Source of the DNA: Calendula officinalis
Lineage: Eukaryota > Streptophyta > Magnoliopsida > Asterales > Asteraceae
Length of the DNA stretch: 64,000 nucleotides
Direction of reading: 5' to 3'
Assembly (NCBI GenBank): GCA_963853835.1
Contig: OY970825.1
Span: 32,550,835 to 32,614,834 of the forward strand
This document shows positions 24,556 to 36,972 of this stretch, one piece after another. Both the position numbers and the translations under genes were made by a program. The notes under the pieces were generated by a model. It made no database searches and was not told the origin of the DNA. It saw nothing but the letters and a program-made list of their open reading frames with translations. The stretch's first letter is position 1, and every line of letters begins with the position of its first letter.

Positions 24556-25052
24556 TCTTTTGATTATAAGTTTGCATCTTTCATGTACAGTTATCTTCAA
24601 CGACGTTCAAAAAAGGACGAATCATTTTCATATGAGGTAATTTCCAACTCTTCAAACAACATTCAAGAAAGCTCAAATAATTAAAAGTCGGCATTTTATA
24701 TATATATATCCAAAAAAAACACTAAAAATGATCCACAACAAACTTTTTCAAAAAAAAATCTTTTTTAAATATCTAAATCGCAGCCTATAAGATCCAAAAA
24801 AAACAAAATTTTCCAAAAATGATCCAAAAAAAAAAATATGGATCATAATAATGATCCACAAAAAAAATATGGATCATTGTTATGATTCGCAAAAAAAAGT
24901 GGATCATAATTTTTTTTTTGAAATTTTTTTTTTGTCAAATGTAGTAATAATCATGGTGAGTTATATATATTTTTTTCGGAATTTTTTGAAATTTTTATGA
25001 GGTGTCCTCGCGAGTCCTCACCGGAAAAAGAGTCCTCACAGGATCCCACTTC

Positions 25053-25164
<112 letters not shown>

Positions 25165-26322
25165 TGAATTCTTGACAGGTAATAATTGTTGATGATGGAA
25201 GTAAAGATGGAACGAAAAAAGTAGCTTTTTTGTGAGGAAATATAAAGTTGACAATGTCAGACTTATTCTTCAAAGAAAGAACCAAGGCAAAGGAGAAGCT
25301 ATTAAACAAGTGAGTTGATTTTATATTTTTCATGATATATTTTATTTATTATTATAGAAACTGATGTAAGATTTTGACTTATGCGAAAGCATTGCAAAAA
25401 CAGGGGATGTTACATTCAAGGGGGGAATTACTTCTTATGCTTGATGCTGATGGAGCAACCAAAGTTGATGACCTAGAAAAACTTGAAAATCAGGTTGGTG
25501 TTATTTTAGCCCGTTTCGACCTGTACCAAAAATTGACCCGTTTTAGCTCTACTTATAACTACTTCAAATTTTTTAGATACTTGCAATTGCAAAAACCAAA
25601 GGACAGGTGGCAGTTGATTCAAATGAAGGAATTGGGGATATTCCCATAGTTGCATTTGGTTCACGCGCTCATCTTGAGAAGAAAGCTTTGTCTACAGTTA
25701 GTACCTTATCTTTATTATTTTTATTTTATTTTATTTTATTTTGGTATTTATTTGTAAATAAATAAACTATATACTTCAGAGAACGTGGTACCGCAACTTT
25801 TTGATGAGGATTTCATCTCGTGGTTATCTTAGCTGTCGGTCCTGGAGTTCGTGATACACAGGTTATTATTTATTTTATTTTTTTATTCATATTTTTTATT
25901 TTTAATAATTTTTTAAGATACAAATTATTTCATGTATGACAGTGTGGCTTTAAGATGTTTACTAGAGGTGCTGCAAGGAAGCTTTTTACCAATATGCGAT
26001 TGAAAAGGTAAGGAAGCCATAAACAAAGTGTATTTTTTCAAAAATATTAGATTAAATATAATGTTTTTAGTAATATTCGACAAACTAATTATTATTAACT
26101 AACTTTAATTTATGATATTTTTACAGATGGTGTTTTGACGTGGAGTTGGTTTATTTATGTAAATATTTCAAAATCCCGATAATTGAAAAATCAGTGAATT
26201 GGTGTGAAATCCCGGGGTCGAAGGTGAGTCTGTTAAGCATTCTTAACATCTTATGGGAGCTGGTTATCATGACTGTTGGGTATAGATTTGGTATCTGGAA
26301 TATTATCGCTCAGCCATCTTGA

Positions 26323-26932
26323 TTTGAAGGAGAATTTTTGAAAAACTCTCTGGTAGTTAATGACACATTTTGTTGTGTTAACATTTTCAGTTATTCTAGT
26401 TAAGTTTTCTGTTAATGTTTTAAGAATTTTGTGGGGAAACGATTATATGCATAACACAATGTACCTAGAGACAGGCACAATTAGCCAAAAAAAAAACCTA
26501 ATGTCATCAATTTTTGCTTTTTTAACGTTCAAACTAAATATTTGCCAATTGTCATCCTCATTACAAAAGCCAAATCCATTTCTCGTCTGTAATGGAGTTG
26601 TTGCAAATCCCTCATATTTTAGGCATATTCAACTCACAAAACACCATTAATTAATTAGTTATTATTTGTACCGAGAAATGGTATTTAAGCAAACTATAAG
26701 ATTAATAACAACTCCAAAAACCCGACAAAAAGATGAGTTCTCCTTCCTTCCATGAACTCAAAAAAACAAGCTTCTTTCTTCTTGAAAGAAAAGATCAAGA
26801 CCGCACAATTGGCTTACAAAATTGTGAGATTGCTATCGCATTTTCATTAAGTTTTTATAACACGGTATTTTCATTTTAGATACATATGGCTTTAACTAAT
26901 GCTACTACTGCGATTTATTCTAATACATGTTA
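26323..26932. other. Intergenic downstream of ALG5
   Basis: AT-rich 3' flank of ALG5. A 96-codon frame at 26360 has no family features. I see nothing else here. Confidence 0.6.
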
Positions 26933-27128
26933 CTCCCTCCGTCCCAAACTTATTATCCACAAACAAAAATCACACAATTTAAGAAAAATGTATTTATTAC
27001 ACTAGTCAACCAATAAAATTTTATCTTTATCACCTAACTACTTTTTGATTGGTGGAATTCTTAAGTTGACTATAATTTTGAGACAAATAAAAAAGGAAAG
27101 GTGAACAATAAAATTGGGACAGAAGGAG
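26933..27128. mobile_element. Stowaway MITE, 196 bp
   Basis: Terminal inverted repeats CTCCCTCCGTCCCAAA and TTGGGACAGAAGGAG are flanked by TA at 26931-26932 and 27129-27130. These are the hallmarks of Stowaway, a non-autonomous Tc1/mariner derivative. Confidence 0.9.
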
Positions 27129-27130
27129 TA

Positions 27131-27890
27131 CATAAAAGGAGCATCTTTTTTAATTTGTTTTCATCTAATTCTAATTTTGGTATTAGGTTTTTTTTTTTTT
27201 CTTTTTGAACGGCAAGTTAGTAAGTTAATGGTTCGAGCCTAGACAGTGACATCCACAAAAGACAGTGTGCCTTTCCTCGAAAAGTCAAAGAATCCAATTA
27301 GAGTGTAAAGAGCAAAAAGCAACCACAAGTTGGCACACTTTTTGATTAAATATAATTAAATGATATCACAACAATATGCCATCATTTATATTAAATCTTA
27401 AAGCAAAATACAACACTTTATCATCCTCAAAAGTTGGAGTGCACTTTTTCATGATGCCATGTCTTAAAGCAACATCACAATCATTTCTACCTCATGTGAC
27501 TATTTAATAAAAATAAATAAACACATTCATATAGAAATCATCTAGTGATATCTTAACTGTAAGATCTATATGCCATGGTTCATCCCCTCCCTAGATAAAT
27601 ATTAATCTGATGGTTGGAGGAAGACCTTCATAAATGGTAATACCTTTTAAAATTAAAAACAAAACAAATGACATAGAAATATAGAGAAGCCAAAGACTTT
27701 ATATAGCTTCTAAAATGAGATTAAAATAAAAGAATTGTTTGAACATACATCAATCATTTTCATTGTGGTATCTCAATGTAATAACCGAAATCGTACAAAA
27801 CAACAAATATAATAATAAACACGAAATAAGAAAGTTAACAGTGATCGTTGCAAGCATCGTATCTTCAAAACAACATCCGAAATGCAGAAA
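27131..27890. other. Intergenic between MITE and actin 3' end
   Basis: No gene-like structure. A GGTTCGAGCC motif near 27230 resembles a Pol III B box but no matching A box at normal spacing is clear. The last bases before 27891 are the actin 3' UTR. Confidence 0.5.
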
Positions 27891-30209
27891 TTAGAAACAT
27901 TTTCTGTGCACAATCGATGGTCCAGACTCGTCATACTCAGCCTTGGCAATCCACATCTGCATTTACAACCACCAAAATTAGATATCTTCAACAACAAAAT
28001 TAGATATCTTCAACAACAAAATTGCCGAAAGTTCAATTTTAATGTACAAAACCACATAAATCATTTTATTCAATTATTATCGAAACAATATAACTTTTAT
28101 AGTCATATTTGACTTGCTAATTTTTAATAAATAATATAAATAAAAAAAACTAGGACAGATAATGTTTACCCAATTTGAACCATTATCCAACCCGACCCAC
28201 CTTTTTGCCACCTCTAATATCAACAAATAAAACCTTAATAATAATATTTTTTTTACAAAATCCTCATTCCTTTTATAAAACCACATAAATCAATTACATT
28301 CAAAATGTTATAATTATTATCAAAATGGTATAAATTTTATAATCACAGTTGACATACTAATTTTTTTAATGAAATATATAAAACTATCTTAAACAAAAAA
28401 CATTTTAGGTCAACCCAACCCGATCCTTCTCAACGCGTAATTACCCATTTTCCACCTCTAATTTCAAGAAATAGAAGCAAAAGTTAACAATTTTTCATAA
28501 AAACAAAAAAAAAAAAAAACAAACCTGCTGGAAGGTACTGAGAGATGCCAAAATAGAGCCACCAATCCAGACACTATACTTCCTCTCAGGTGGAGCAACA
28601 ACCTTAATCTTCATACTGCTCGGGGCTAAAGCAGTAATTTCCTTACTCATCCTATCAGCAATCCCAGGAAACATAGTGGACCCACCACTCAGCACAATAT
28701 TCCCATACAAATCCTTCCTAATATCCACGTCACACTTCATGATCGAGTTATAAGTCGTCTCATGAATACCCGCAGCTTCCATCCCGATCATGGACGGCTG
28801 GAACAGCACTTCCGGGCAGCGGAACCTCTCCGCCCCGATAGTGATCACCTGCCCGTCGGGCAGCTCATAGTTCTTCTCAACTGTGGACCCCGTGTTGGCG
28901 ATCTCGAGCTCTTGCTCATAGTCTAGGGCGATGTAGGCTAGCTTTTCTTTCATGTCTCTTACTATTTCCCGTTCTGCGGTTGTTGTGAACATGTAACCGC
29001 GTTCGGTTAGGATTTTCATCAACGCGTCGGTTAGGTCTCGGCCCGCGAGATCGAGACGGAGGATTGCGTGTGGGAGGGCGTACCCTTCATAGATGGGGAC
29101 TGTGTGACTCACACCGTCACCTGAATCAAGAACAATACCTGCAATACAGAGAAAGTCATAATGAGTCTGTTTGTTTATGTCTTAATGCATACAACATAAC
29201 TGAACCGAATAAGCCGTGTGATGATGAGCTTCTTTTTCTAATTTATGTTGTACAATTTTATGTTTTATAGGTCTGGTTAGAAATGTGTTTAATTTTTAAT
29301 GTTATTTTTTAAATTAAAATTTTTATTTTAAATTTCAACTTTATCAGTTATATATCAACATTTTTATTATTATTAAAAAACTTCTATTAAAGAATTCTAT
29401 ATCACTTAATAATGCTTTTTTTTACAATAATGAGACATTGTAAATGGAAAAATTGTCAAATTTTATTATCAAGACTATTCATTCAGCATGTAAAACACAA
29501 AAAAACACTAATTTAACCAGACAGACATTTTAAGTTTTTAACCAGACAGAACTAAATGAGTAAAAAAACAAACAGATGAATGATATTAGGGATTAAATGA
29601 AAATTCATAACATAAATCATACGAAGTAATCAATAAAAAATATTAAAAAAGAAAAAAACTTACCAGTTGTACGACCACTGGCATAGAGAGAAAGCACGGC
29701 TTGAATGGCGACATACATAGCAGGGGTATTAAACGTCTCAAACATAATTTGAGTCATTTTCTCCCGATTAGCCTTTGGGTTCAATGGTGCTTCGGTTAAA
29801 AGAACCGGGTGTTCTTCAGGAGCAACACGAAGCTCATTGTAAAAAGTGTGATGCCAGATTTTCTCCATATCATCCCAATTACTAACAATACCGTGTTCAA
29901 TCGGGTATTTTAATGTCAAAATACCTCTTTTGGATTGGGCTTCATCACCAACATATGCATCTTTTTGGCCCATTCCAACCATCACACCAGTGTGACGGGG
30001 ACGGCCAACAATACTTGGAAATACGGCCCGTGGTGCATCATCTCCGGCAAATCCAGCCTGTAATAACAAATTCAATTTATTTAATCCAATCAAACAAAAT
30101 TAATAACAAAAAAAAATTGAAATTAAAGGAAGATAAGTTATGATTGTACCTTAACCATTCCGGTACCATTGTCGCACACGAGTGGCTGAATGTCTTCACT
30201 TTCTGCCAT
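27891..30209 (-). CDS. ACT: Actin, 377 residues
   Basis: Actin polymerises into cytoskeletal filaments and hydrolyses ATP. Four coding exons on the minus strand: 30209-30150, 30057-29664, 29138-28525 and 27956-27891, all with GT-AG introns, total 1134 bases and 377 residues, the exact length of plant actins. It starts [20 protein letters not shown] and ends [11 protein letters not shown]. Nucleotide-binding signatures are present: [15 protein letters not shown] and [10 protein letters not shown]. Codons are undamaged throughout. Introns fall after residue 20, inside codon 152, and after the FQQ motif near residue 356, the conserved plant pattern. A leader intron lies in the 5' UTR (30220-30759). 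The third intron is 568 bp. It looks functional and broadly expressed by family; tissue specificity cannot be read from sequence. Confidence 0.97.
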
Positions 30210-30219
30210 TTTATGTTAC

Positions 30220-30759
30220 CTAAATAATGTATCATCGTATAAGTCATTATATATTAAAATATAACAAGTTACACTACCTAAAACAGCTAATATGAGAGAT
30301 GTATCATCTCAAATGAACATTTTGAAAATTATGTTATATTTAACTCTAAACAATAAGCAGGATCCCAGGATCTACTTGATTAATGATTTACTTTATCTGT
30401 TACTTTAGAAATGCAAGAATATACAAATTTCAGTAGCAAAAATAGCTAATTAAATTCCACACTGTGAACAATTTAACAATGGTCAACACTACCTAACCAG
30501 ATGCAAATCTTATTATCTAGACATAATCGGCTGGAAATCATTTCGTATAATCGGTGATAAAAGTTATATAAACTACTCAAAATGAGCTTGCATTAATCAT
30601 ATATTCATATAATAGCAATCAACTTCTATGTTAACCGATAAACTCAATCCAATTAAATCCGAAATGTAAGCAAAATCTAGAAATTACCACAAAGAAGAAG
30701 TGAAATTGGATCGTGTGCAAGAATGTAGGTGTAGCAAGATCAAAAATGCAGAATAATAC
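30220..30759 (-). other. Actin leader intron in the 5' UTR
   Basis: In minus sense a donor GTATTATTC follows TTTCGTCAG at 30760, and an acceptor TTATTTAG ends at 30220, ten bases before the ATG. Plant actin genes typically have an intron at this place, which often boosts expression. Confidence 0.75.
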
Positions 30760-30847
30760 CTGACGAAACCCTAGGGAAATGGCTGTAAATGTGGGGAGAG
30801 ATGAGAGGATGTGTCTTCTGTGAAAGACAGGTGAGAAACGAGGGAGA

Positions 30848-30853
30848 CTTATA
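30848..30853 (-). promoter_or_regulatory. Actin TATA box candidate
   Basis: Minus strand TATAAG within CATATAAGTCTCC, about 90 bases upstream of the leader-intron donor. The CT-rich run downstream (TCTCACCTGTCTTTC) fits a plant leader exon. Confidence 0.5.
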
Positions 30854-30859
30854 TGAAAA

Positions 30860-33550
30860 GAGATATATGATCTGGACCGTTGATGCACGAGATGGATCAC
30901 ACGTTATGGTTGTCACGGGCCCCATGTCTCGTCCTGGCTCTCCACTCATTCCTTTATTTTGTTTGTTAATATTTTTTTCAAATATTTACCCTTTCATATA
31001 TTATGTATATATTCTTTTCTTCTCATCCATGTATTTTTAACATTATCTCCATATGATAGTTTCAATGGATTGTGTTTTTTTTAAGTATAGTCTTCATACT
31101 CGTGGTCGTAAATTTTTTTAAGTATATAAAAGTTATAAATTGGGGGGAAAATTTATGAGATTTTATGAAATCAAATAATATCATACAAAATGTAGTTACA
31201 AAAAATGTTGTATGTTTAATAACCCTATAGTTAAAACATTTACACTTATTTTATAACCCAAACTGACATAGCCCAAGTGGTAAATTCATTTCCTGTAAAA
31301 GCGCGCTAACTTTGGCCAAGTGGGACTTTGTCAAGATTAGTTTGCGGATTCGATTTCCGAGCCTAACAATCGGTCGAAAGAGCTGAGACAATGAATATAC
31401 TCCAAAACACATCAGCTAGGGTTGATAGTTGGATGCATGCCAGTTGGTACTTGGATACATGGGGTGAATGTTTCTCCACCAAAGTAAACCTTTTAGTCAA
31501 ATATAAGTCTAGAAGTAATGCATTAAAAATATCTACGAGTAACTAAATGAACATTCGTCCTTTATTTAATTAAACTACGTATGTTCAACTACAATAAAAC
31601 ATATGTACAACACCATTAAAATATAAGTTAGTGTATGACTAACTTTAAGTGGTTTAAATATTATCATACTGACATGACATTTAACAAAATATAGCATTTT
31701 GTTTGAAATGAGAAGTATCTATATTGAGCTGTTAGGTGGTCACAAAGAATGCACTTTCTACATTTGCAAAATCGTGAAAGATTCAACCCCATGTGTTGTC
31801 TCTGATAATATATTAATATAACAACTTTATGTAATTGTCATTAATCACTGCTTTTAATTCTAAGTTTTAAAATTATGTTTCAATGTTTTTAAAAATATTT
31901 ATTTTAGGTCTTGTCGTCGTATTATTAACACATGTTAATCACCTAACTCTTTAATCGGAAATTTAGATCATAGGCAAGAAAACTATGATGTGGAAACATC
32001 TCATATTTATGTTTCCACTTAAAGAGTAAAGTAGTTAACCATTAATAAAAGTACAATGACATAAATTGCCTAAGAAATGTAACAATTAAAATGAACATCT
32101 TAATAAAACAGGTTGCACTTTACTGAATTTGACCCGAGATTTTAAATCTAGTTTCTCCGCTCGATAAACTATATAGTCACGTGAAACAATGCATCACATA
32201 TGTCTTAGAACATACTAACGAAGATGAACTATCAATATGCATCGAGGATACACTTAAATAGTACCGATTCAACGACATTAACCCTCAAATCATATTTGCT
32301 TTATTTGGTTCATGAATTTTGAATTAATAATGTTAAGTATATATCCTAGGTGCATTTTAAATGAGTATTATATACAATTTTTTTGAACGACTAATACAAA
32401 TTATAAACATCCTTAAATCTACATCATTTCTTTCTGTAAGACTTAAACTCACAAATTTATAAGATACTTAAACATCAAATACATTGGACTATCATGAACC
32501 AAACCCGTAACAACTCATAACAACTAATACTTGATCATAGCAATGAATGAATTAAATTGTAATCGTAGTAATGTATTTAACATAAATGATAAATATAATT
32601 TTTAACTTCACAACTGGTTTAAATAATACTATTAATTAATTAATAGTAATGAATCAACTACCTAATATATTTATGAATAAACAAAATTTAAACTAAAGGA
32701 TGCTTTTACAGCCAGGTAGATTGAAATTTTTTTTCTTTCTCCAATCCATAGTTGTCAATCTTGCCTTTATGTTTCAGGAATGTCCCTTCATCATATCCCC
32801 ACCTTCTTCCCACTACACCCAACCCAATTTAGATTATATTATTAATATATATATTACTCAAAATTATATTATTATAACTATTTAAAAAAAATACATAGCT
32901 AAATTTTATTATTAAAAGCCTACATTTTCCATCTTTATTATCATTATCATTATAATGATTATTATTATCAATATCTTTATTCTATAATATTGGATCATTG
33001 TAATGAAAACTAAGATGGTTTGTTTTTTGTTACTATCCAAATTTAATATTTTTTGCTAGCTAAGTATTAGATGATATGCTCCTGTTTTACATCTTTCATT
33101 TTTTAAACACATATACTCACACTTATTATACACTAGTTTGTCTAACTTATGCCCATAATAACATATATTAAGAGATATGTAATTATCTTAACAAATTTCA
33201 AAAAATGTATAAATAACCAATCATTAATGAACTCAAAATTTATAAAATTTTGAGATGTGTTAGAGTTCAATTTTAAATTTAAGAAAATCTCAAGTTTATT
33301 AAATTTCTCATGTACTTAGGTGTTGTTTGGTAGCATCTTAATGATTAATATCTGAATGATGCAGAGGTCTGAATGATTCAGACTTCTCCTGACATCTGTC
33401 CGATTAAGAGGCAGAACATATTTAATTATTGACATCTATAATATTGGATCTTTATCCTTAAATCACGGAATTACAACTATCGATTCTTATATCATTTTTA
33501 AAATTATTAATATTTATTGGTATTTTTCTATAATATAAATTTTGAAGCAT
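30860..33550. other. Intergenic between actin and the Helitron end
   Basis: About 2.7 kb of AT-rich DNA without gene structure. A possible SINE sits at 31265-31400. Part of the right side should be the body of the Helitron ending at 33581. A half-recognised transposon end (GGTGTTGTTTGGTAGCATC, near 33321) has a partial inverted partner (GATTAAGAGGCAGAACA, near 33402). Confidence 0.5.
31265..31400 (+). mobile_element. Possible tRNA-derived SINE
   Basis: A box A-like TGGCCAAGTGGGA at 31313-31325 is followed, at about the spacing found in tRNA-derived promoters, by a box B-like GGATTCGATTTCC at 31346-31358. Another TAGCCCAAGTGG lies at 31269. The poly(A) or T-rich tail and flanking duplication are not clear, so this is tentative. 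Confidence 0.35.
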
Positions 33551-33581
33551 GCCCGCCCAGTCGGGCGGGCTATGAAGCTAG
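33551..33581 (+). mobile_element. Helitron 3' terminus
   Basis: A perfect 8-bp hairpin GCCCGCCC-AGTC-GGGCGGGC (33551-33570) is followed seven bases later by CTAG, then T. A GC-rich hairpin just before CTRR, with insertion before T, is the signature of a Helitron 3' end. A near copy occurs in reverse at 56388-56418 with the same TGAAGCTAG spacing, so they are one family. The element body extends left; its 5' TC end is not identified. Confidence 0.75.
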
Positions 33582-34466
33582 TTAAATAGAATGTAAGAAT
33601 ATTAAATATTTGAAACTTCTTAAATAATCTTTAAAAAGTTATACTTCGTATAAAATAGCTTCTATGAAAAAATTATAGGAAAATGATAAGGGATGTCAAT
33701 AACAAGGTAAAACTAATATAAAAATCATCCCTTGAATTTTAGGAACATCACTCTATTAATGAATATACAGCCGTTTTATACATGTTAGAGACATTAACAA
33801 AACCCAAAAATATAAATGAGCTCATACCCACCCAACTCATTAATATGGAAATCCGAAATATAATTGACAGACGTTTTAACTGGAAAAAAGAAGTGTCTGG
33901 TTCCTCTTTTACCCCTTTTCTCCTATCTTTTCAATCGAGCTTCGAGCTGCTATTTCTGTGATTTCAAGGACGATATATGTGTTCAGTTTCTCGAAATATT
34001 TGCTGGTATGTTCATTCAGTTTCTATGTGCTGGTTTGTGTGTTCAATTCCTTCGATTATACTTGCGTTCGCATAATTTTAGCTTGTGAAATGGGTAGAGG
34101 TTATTAACAGACATCATTACTTTGTTCTTCTTATGCACACCAAGTGTTTGATAAAATTCATCAATGAGAACACTTGTTGTTTAAGCCTTTAGTAAGGTAA
34201 CAATATCACTGGGATGAATAATCTTTGGGTGAAGGAATAATATTGTAAAATAAGGTTTTTAACTTTCTACGAATGTGATATATAATTATAATATGCAATT
34301 GATGAGCATTTTGATAGTAAAATTGATCTTATCCTTTTATGTGACTGTCAATACATATCAATATTCTATGTGCTGGTGAGGAAAACTAATAAAAAAAATA
34401 TAACATTTTGTTGCTATTATTATGCATATATGATAAAATCTTCTTTGTTTAATTACTATAGCAGAT

Positions 34467-36449
34467 ATGAGTTGCAGTTTGATTTCTCCAAAAGTTGGCA
34501 TTTTGAGATACATTCCACAACAACAACTCGAATTCCTCGATACTTTTAAGGTACATCAAATGCTAATTAATATATGACTTTTGTAATAATTGGCAATGTT
34601 GTAAATATCGGTCTAGGCGGCCGATTTAATCGCCACCTAGGCGGTTATCGGCAGCTGACCGAGTGATAAATTACATAATCGGTGAAAGTAATCAGACCTG
34701 GTCAAAATGGGTCAAATTCATCATTTTTATGATAAATTCGATTAATTTCTTGCAGTTTAGTGAGAAGAAATCCAGACATCAACGAGCATTTAGAGTTCCA
34801 TCACCTAATCTATACAAACCCCAATCATTAATCATCAATTGCACCAATAATCCTCAAAATGTCGATTTGCCACGTTACTATTCCAAAAAAGAAAAAAAAC
34901 CGTTCCCGGTGCCGATTGTGGACCTCCGGCGAGCCGCCAGGGAGAGGATGAAGAACAGAAAAGGGCAACCTAAACGATCCGCCCCGCCACCAAAAAACGG
35001 GTTGTTGGTTCAAAGAATGATTCCTCTTGCATATGATGTGTTGAATGCAAGAACACAATTGATCAATAATCTTAAAATGCTATTAAAAGTAGTCCCTGTA
35101 CAAGCTTGCAAGTAATTCACATGCTCCATGCCTATATTACATATTTAATGTTTGCAACAAAAAAAAAGTTGCATCTTATAATATATTGCATGAATGTGTC
35201 ATTCGAGTTATGTCTAATGGGTCAAATGGGTAAAATAATATTAAAAAAGCCTAAAATGCATTTTAGTACCCTGAACTTGGCTAACTGGGTCTTCTACTAC
35301 CCTGAACTATTAAAGGTGCAACATGGTACCTTGAACTTGACAAAATGCTCGATTTAGTACCCTGACTCACTAATATGGTCTTGCTTTTCACGTCATTTAC
35401 TTCTAAAATCAATATATTAATATTTATAATATTTTTTAGTCTGTCAAAACTCAAACGAAAATAAGTCAAGTAAGAAAACGCGATCAAATTAACGAGTCAG
35501 GGTACTAAATCGACTATTTTGTCTAATAGTTAGAGGACCTAGTCAGCCAAGTTCAGGGTACTAAAATGCATTTTGGCCATTAAAATTTAAAAAGGGTTGA
35601 TCTATTATCCTTTTTAACAGGTATTGTAATGAAATTCACGTGGGGCCCGTGGGCCATCCTTTCAGATCATGTCAAGGCCCGAATTCATCAATCCGTAAAG
35701 GAAAACACGAGTGGGTAAACGCGATTGTGGAAGACATAATCATCCAAATTGAATCTTTTCATCTTTATGACCGTTTGGGAAAACGGATAACTCATGAACA
35801 AAGATTCACAATCCCGAGAATTCCAGCATTAATCGAATTATGCATCCAAGCAGGAGTCGATTTACCCGATTTCCCCACAAAAAGACGAAGAAAACCCATA
35901 ATCCGAATCAGTAAATCCGAGTTCGTCGATGCTGACGAAACCGAATTACCCGATTTACCCCCAGATGAAAAACCCGATTTATTAACCGAAATACCTGATT
36001 ATGAAATAACGGCGTTATCTGATTCGGAAGAAATAGTTCTGCTTGCAGAAGAAACACTTAAAGTATGGGAGAAAATGAGAGTGGGAGCAAATCGGTTGAT
36101 GAAAATGTACCCGGTGAGAGTTTGCGGGTACTGCCCGGAGATCCATGTGGGGCCCACGGGCCATAAGGCCCAAAACTGTGGGGCGTTTAAGCATCAGCAA
36201 CGCAACGGGCAGCACGGGTGGCAGGCGGCGGTTATTGATGATTTGATTCCGCCTAGGTACGTGTGGCATGTTCCAAATTTGTTGGAGCCGGTGTTGCAGA
36301 AGGAGTTGAGGAATTTTTATGGTCAGGCTCCGGCGGTGGTGGAGATTTGTGTTCAGGGTGGTGCCGCCGTGCCAGAAAAGTATAAGCCGACTATGCGGTT
36401 AGATGTTGGGATTCCTAGTAGTGTTAGAGAAGCAGAAATGGTGGTTTGA
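34467..36449 (+). CDS. APO1: APO protein, chloroplast, APO1-like
   Basis: APO proteins are chloroplast RNA-binding proteins; APO1 is needed for photosystem I and other 4Fe-4S complexes and for splicing of some plastid introns. Three coding exons with GT-AG sites: 34467-34550, 34756-35111, 35621-36449, giving 422 residues against about 436 for Arabidopsis APO1. The first 40 residues are Ser/Lys-rich and low in acid, fitting a transit peptide. Two APO repeats are complete: CKYCNEIHVGPVGHPFRSC (residues 146-164) and CGYCPEIHVGPTGHKAQNC (315-333), each with zinc-binding Cys and His. The tail GIPSSVREAEMVV matches the family as I remember it. An acceptor two bases after CTATAGC, just upstream of the ATG, suggests an upstream 5' UTR exon near 33920-34010. 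APO2 is the alternative assignment. Confidence 0.92.
35251..35574. mobile_element. Inverted-repeat MITE in APO intron 2
   Basis: The intron holds long imperfect inverted arms: CTAAAATGCATTTTAGTACC at the left and its complement GGGTACTAAAATGCATTTT at the right, continuing with GAACTTGGCTAACTGGGTC against GACCTAGTCAGCCAAGTTC. Total length about 325 bp. Long arms suggest a Mutator-like MITE, but the flanking duplication is unclear. Confidence 0.65.
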
Positions 36450-36972
36450 ATTTGAATTGATCACCATTTGGTTTGAATTTGTGAATGAACGTTGTTATTG
36501 GCTATAAAATATGTTACTAACAAGTAAAAGCTAGTGATGTTGAGTCCTTTTGTAATATATGGATTGATATAAGTACTATTTGGTGTCCTGTTACTAGGGT
36601 TATAGTCAAATACACATTAGTTTTAGAATATAAAACCGTACAAAACAGTTTAAGATCGAAATAAGTCAGTGGTTTAACTTCCAGTTGCACATAATAATAC
36701 GGTTGTACTGGCTGGTCAAACCGTAAAAAAACTGTTTTTCTACTAAATCACATGAAAATGTATATGGGTCATTTCTTTTTAACTTTTTATGGTATTTATT
36801 TTGTGTTTTTCTCAGTATATATACATTATTATTATAATTACTCTATTATAAATAATCAACAATATTGTTATCCGATTAGGATTAAAGATTAAGGTTTAGA
36901 GGTGAGCTCGTCCAGAAACTGAACCGAAATAAAAAATGATTAATTTTCAAAACTGAAACCGAACAGACTACA
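36450..36972. other. APO 3' flank up to the chromovirus LTR
   Basis: Non-coding. Near 36915-36965 is a block (AAAATGATTAATTTTCAAAAC) that recurs in similar form at 50495-50525 and 61740-61800, so it is part of a dispersed repeat. Confidence 0.6.

Noticed and set aside
29913..30143. Plus-strand frames across the actin exons
   Set aside because: Antisense shadows of actin, whose four exons sum to exactly 377 codons on the minus strand.
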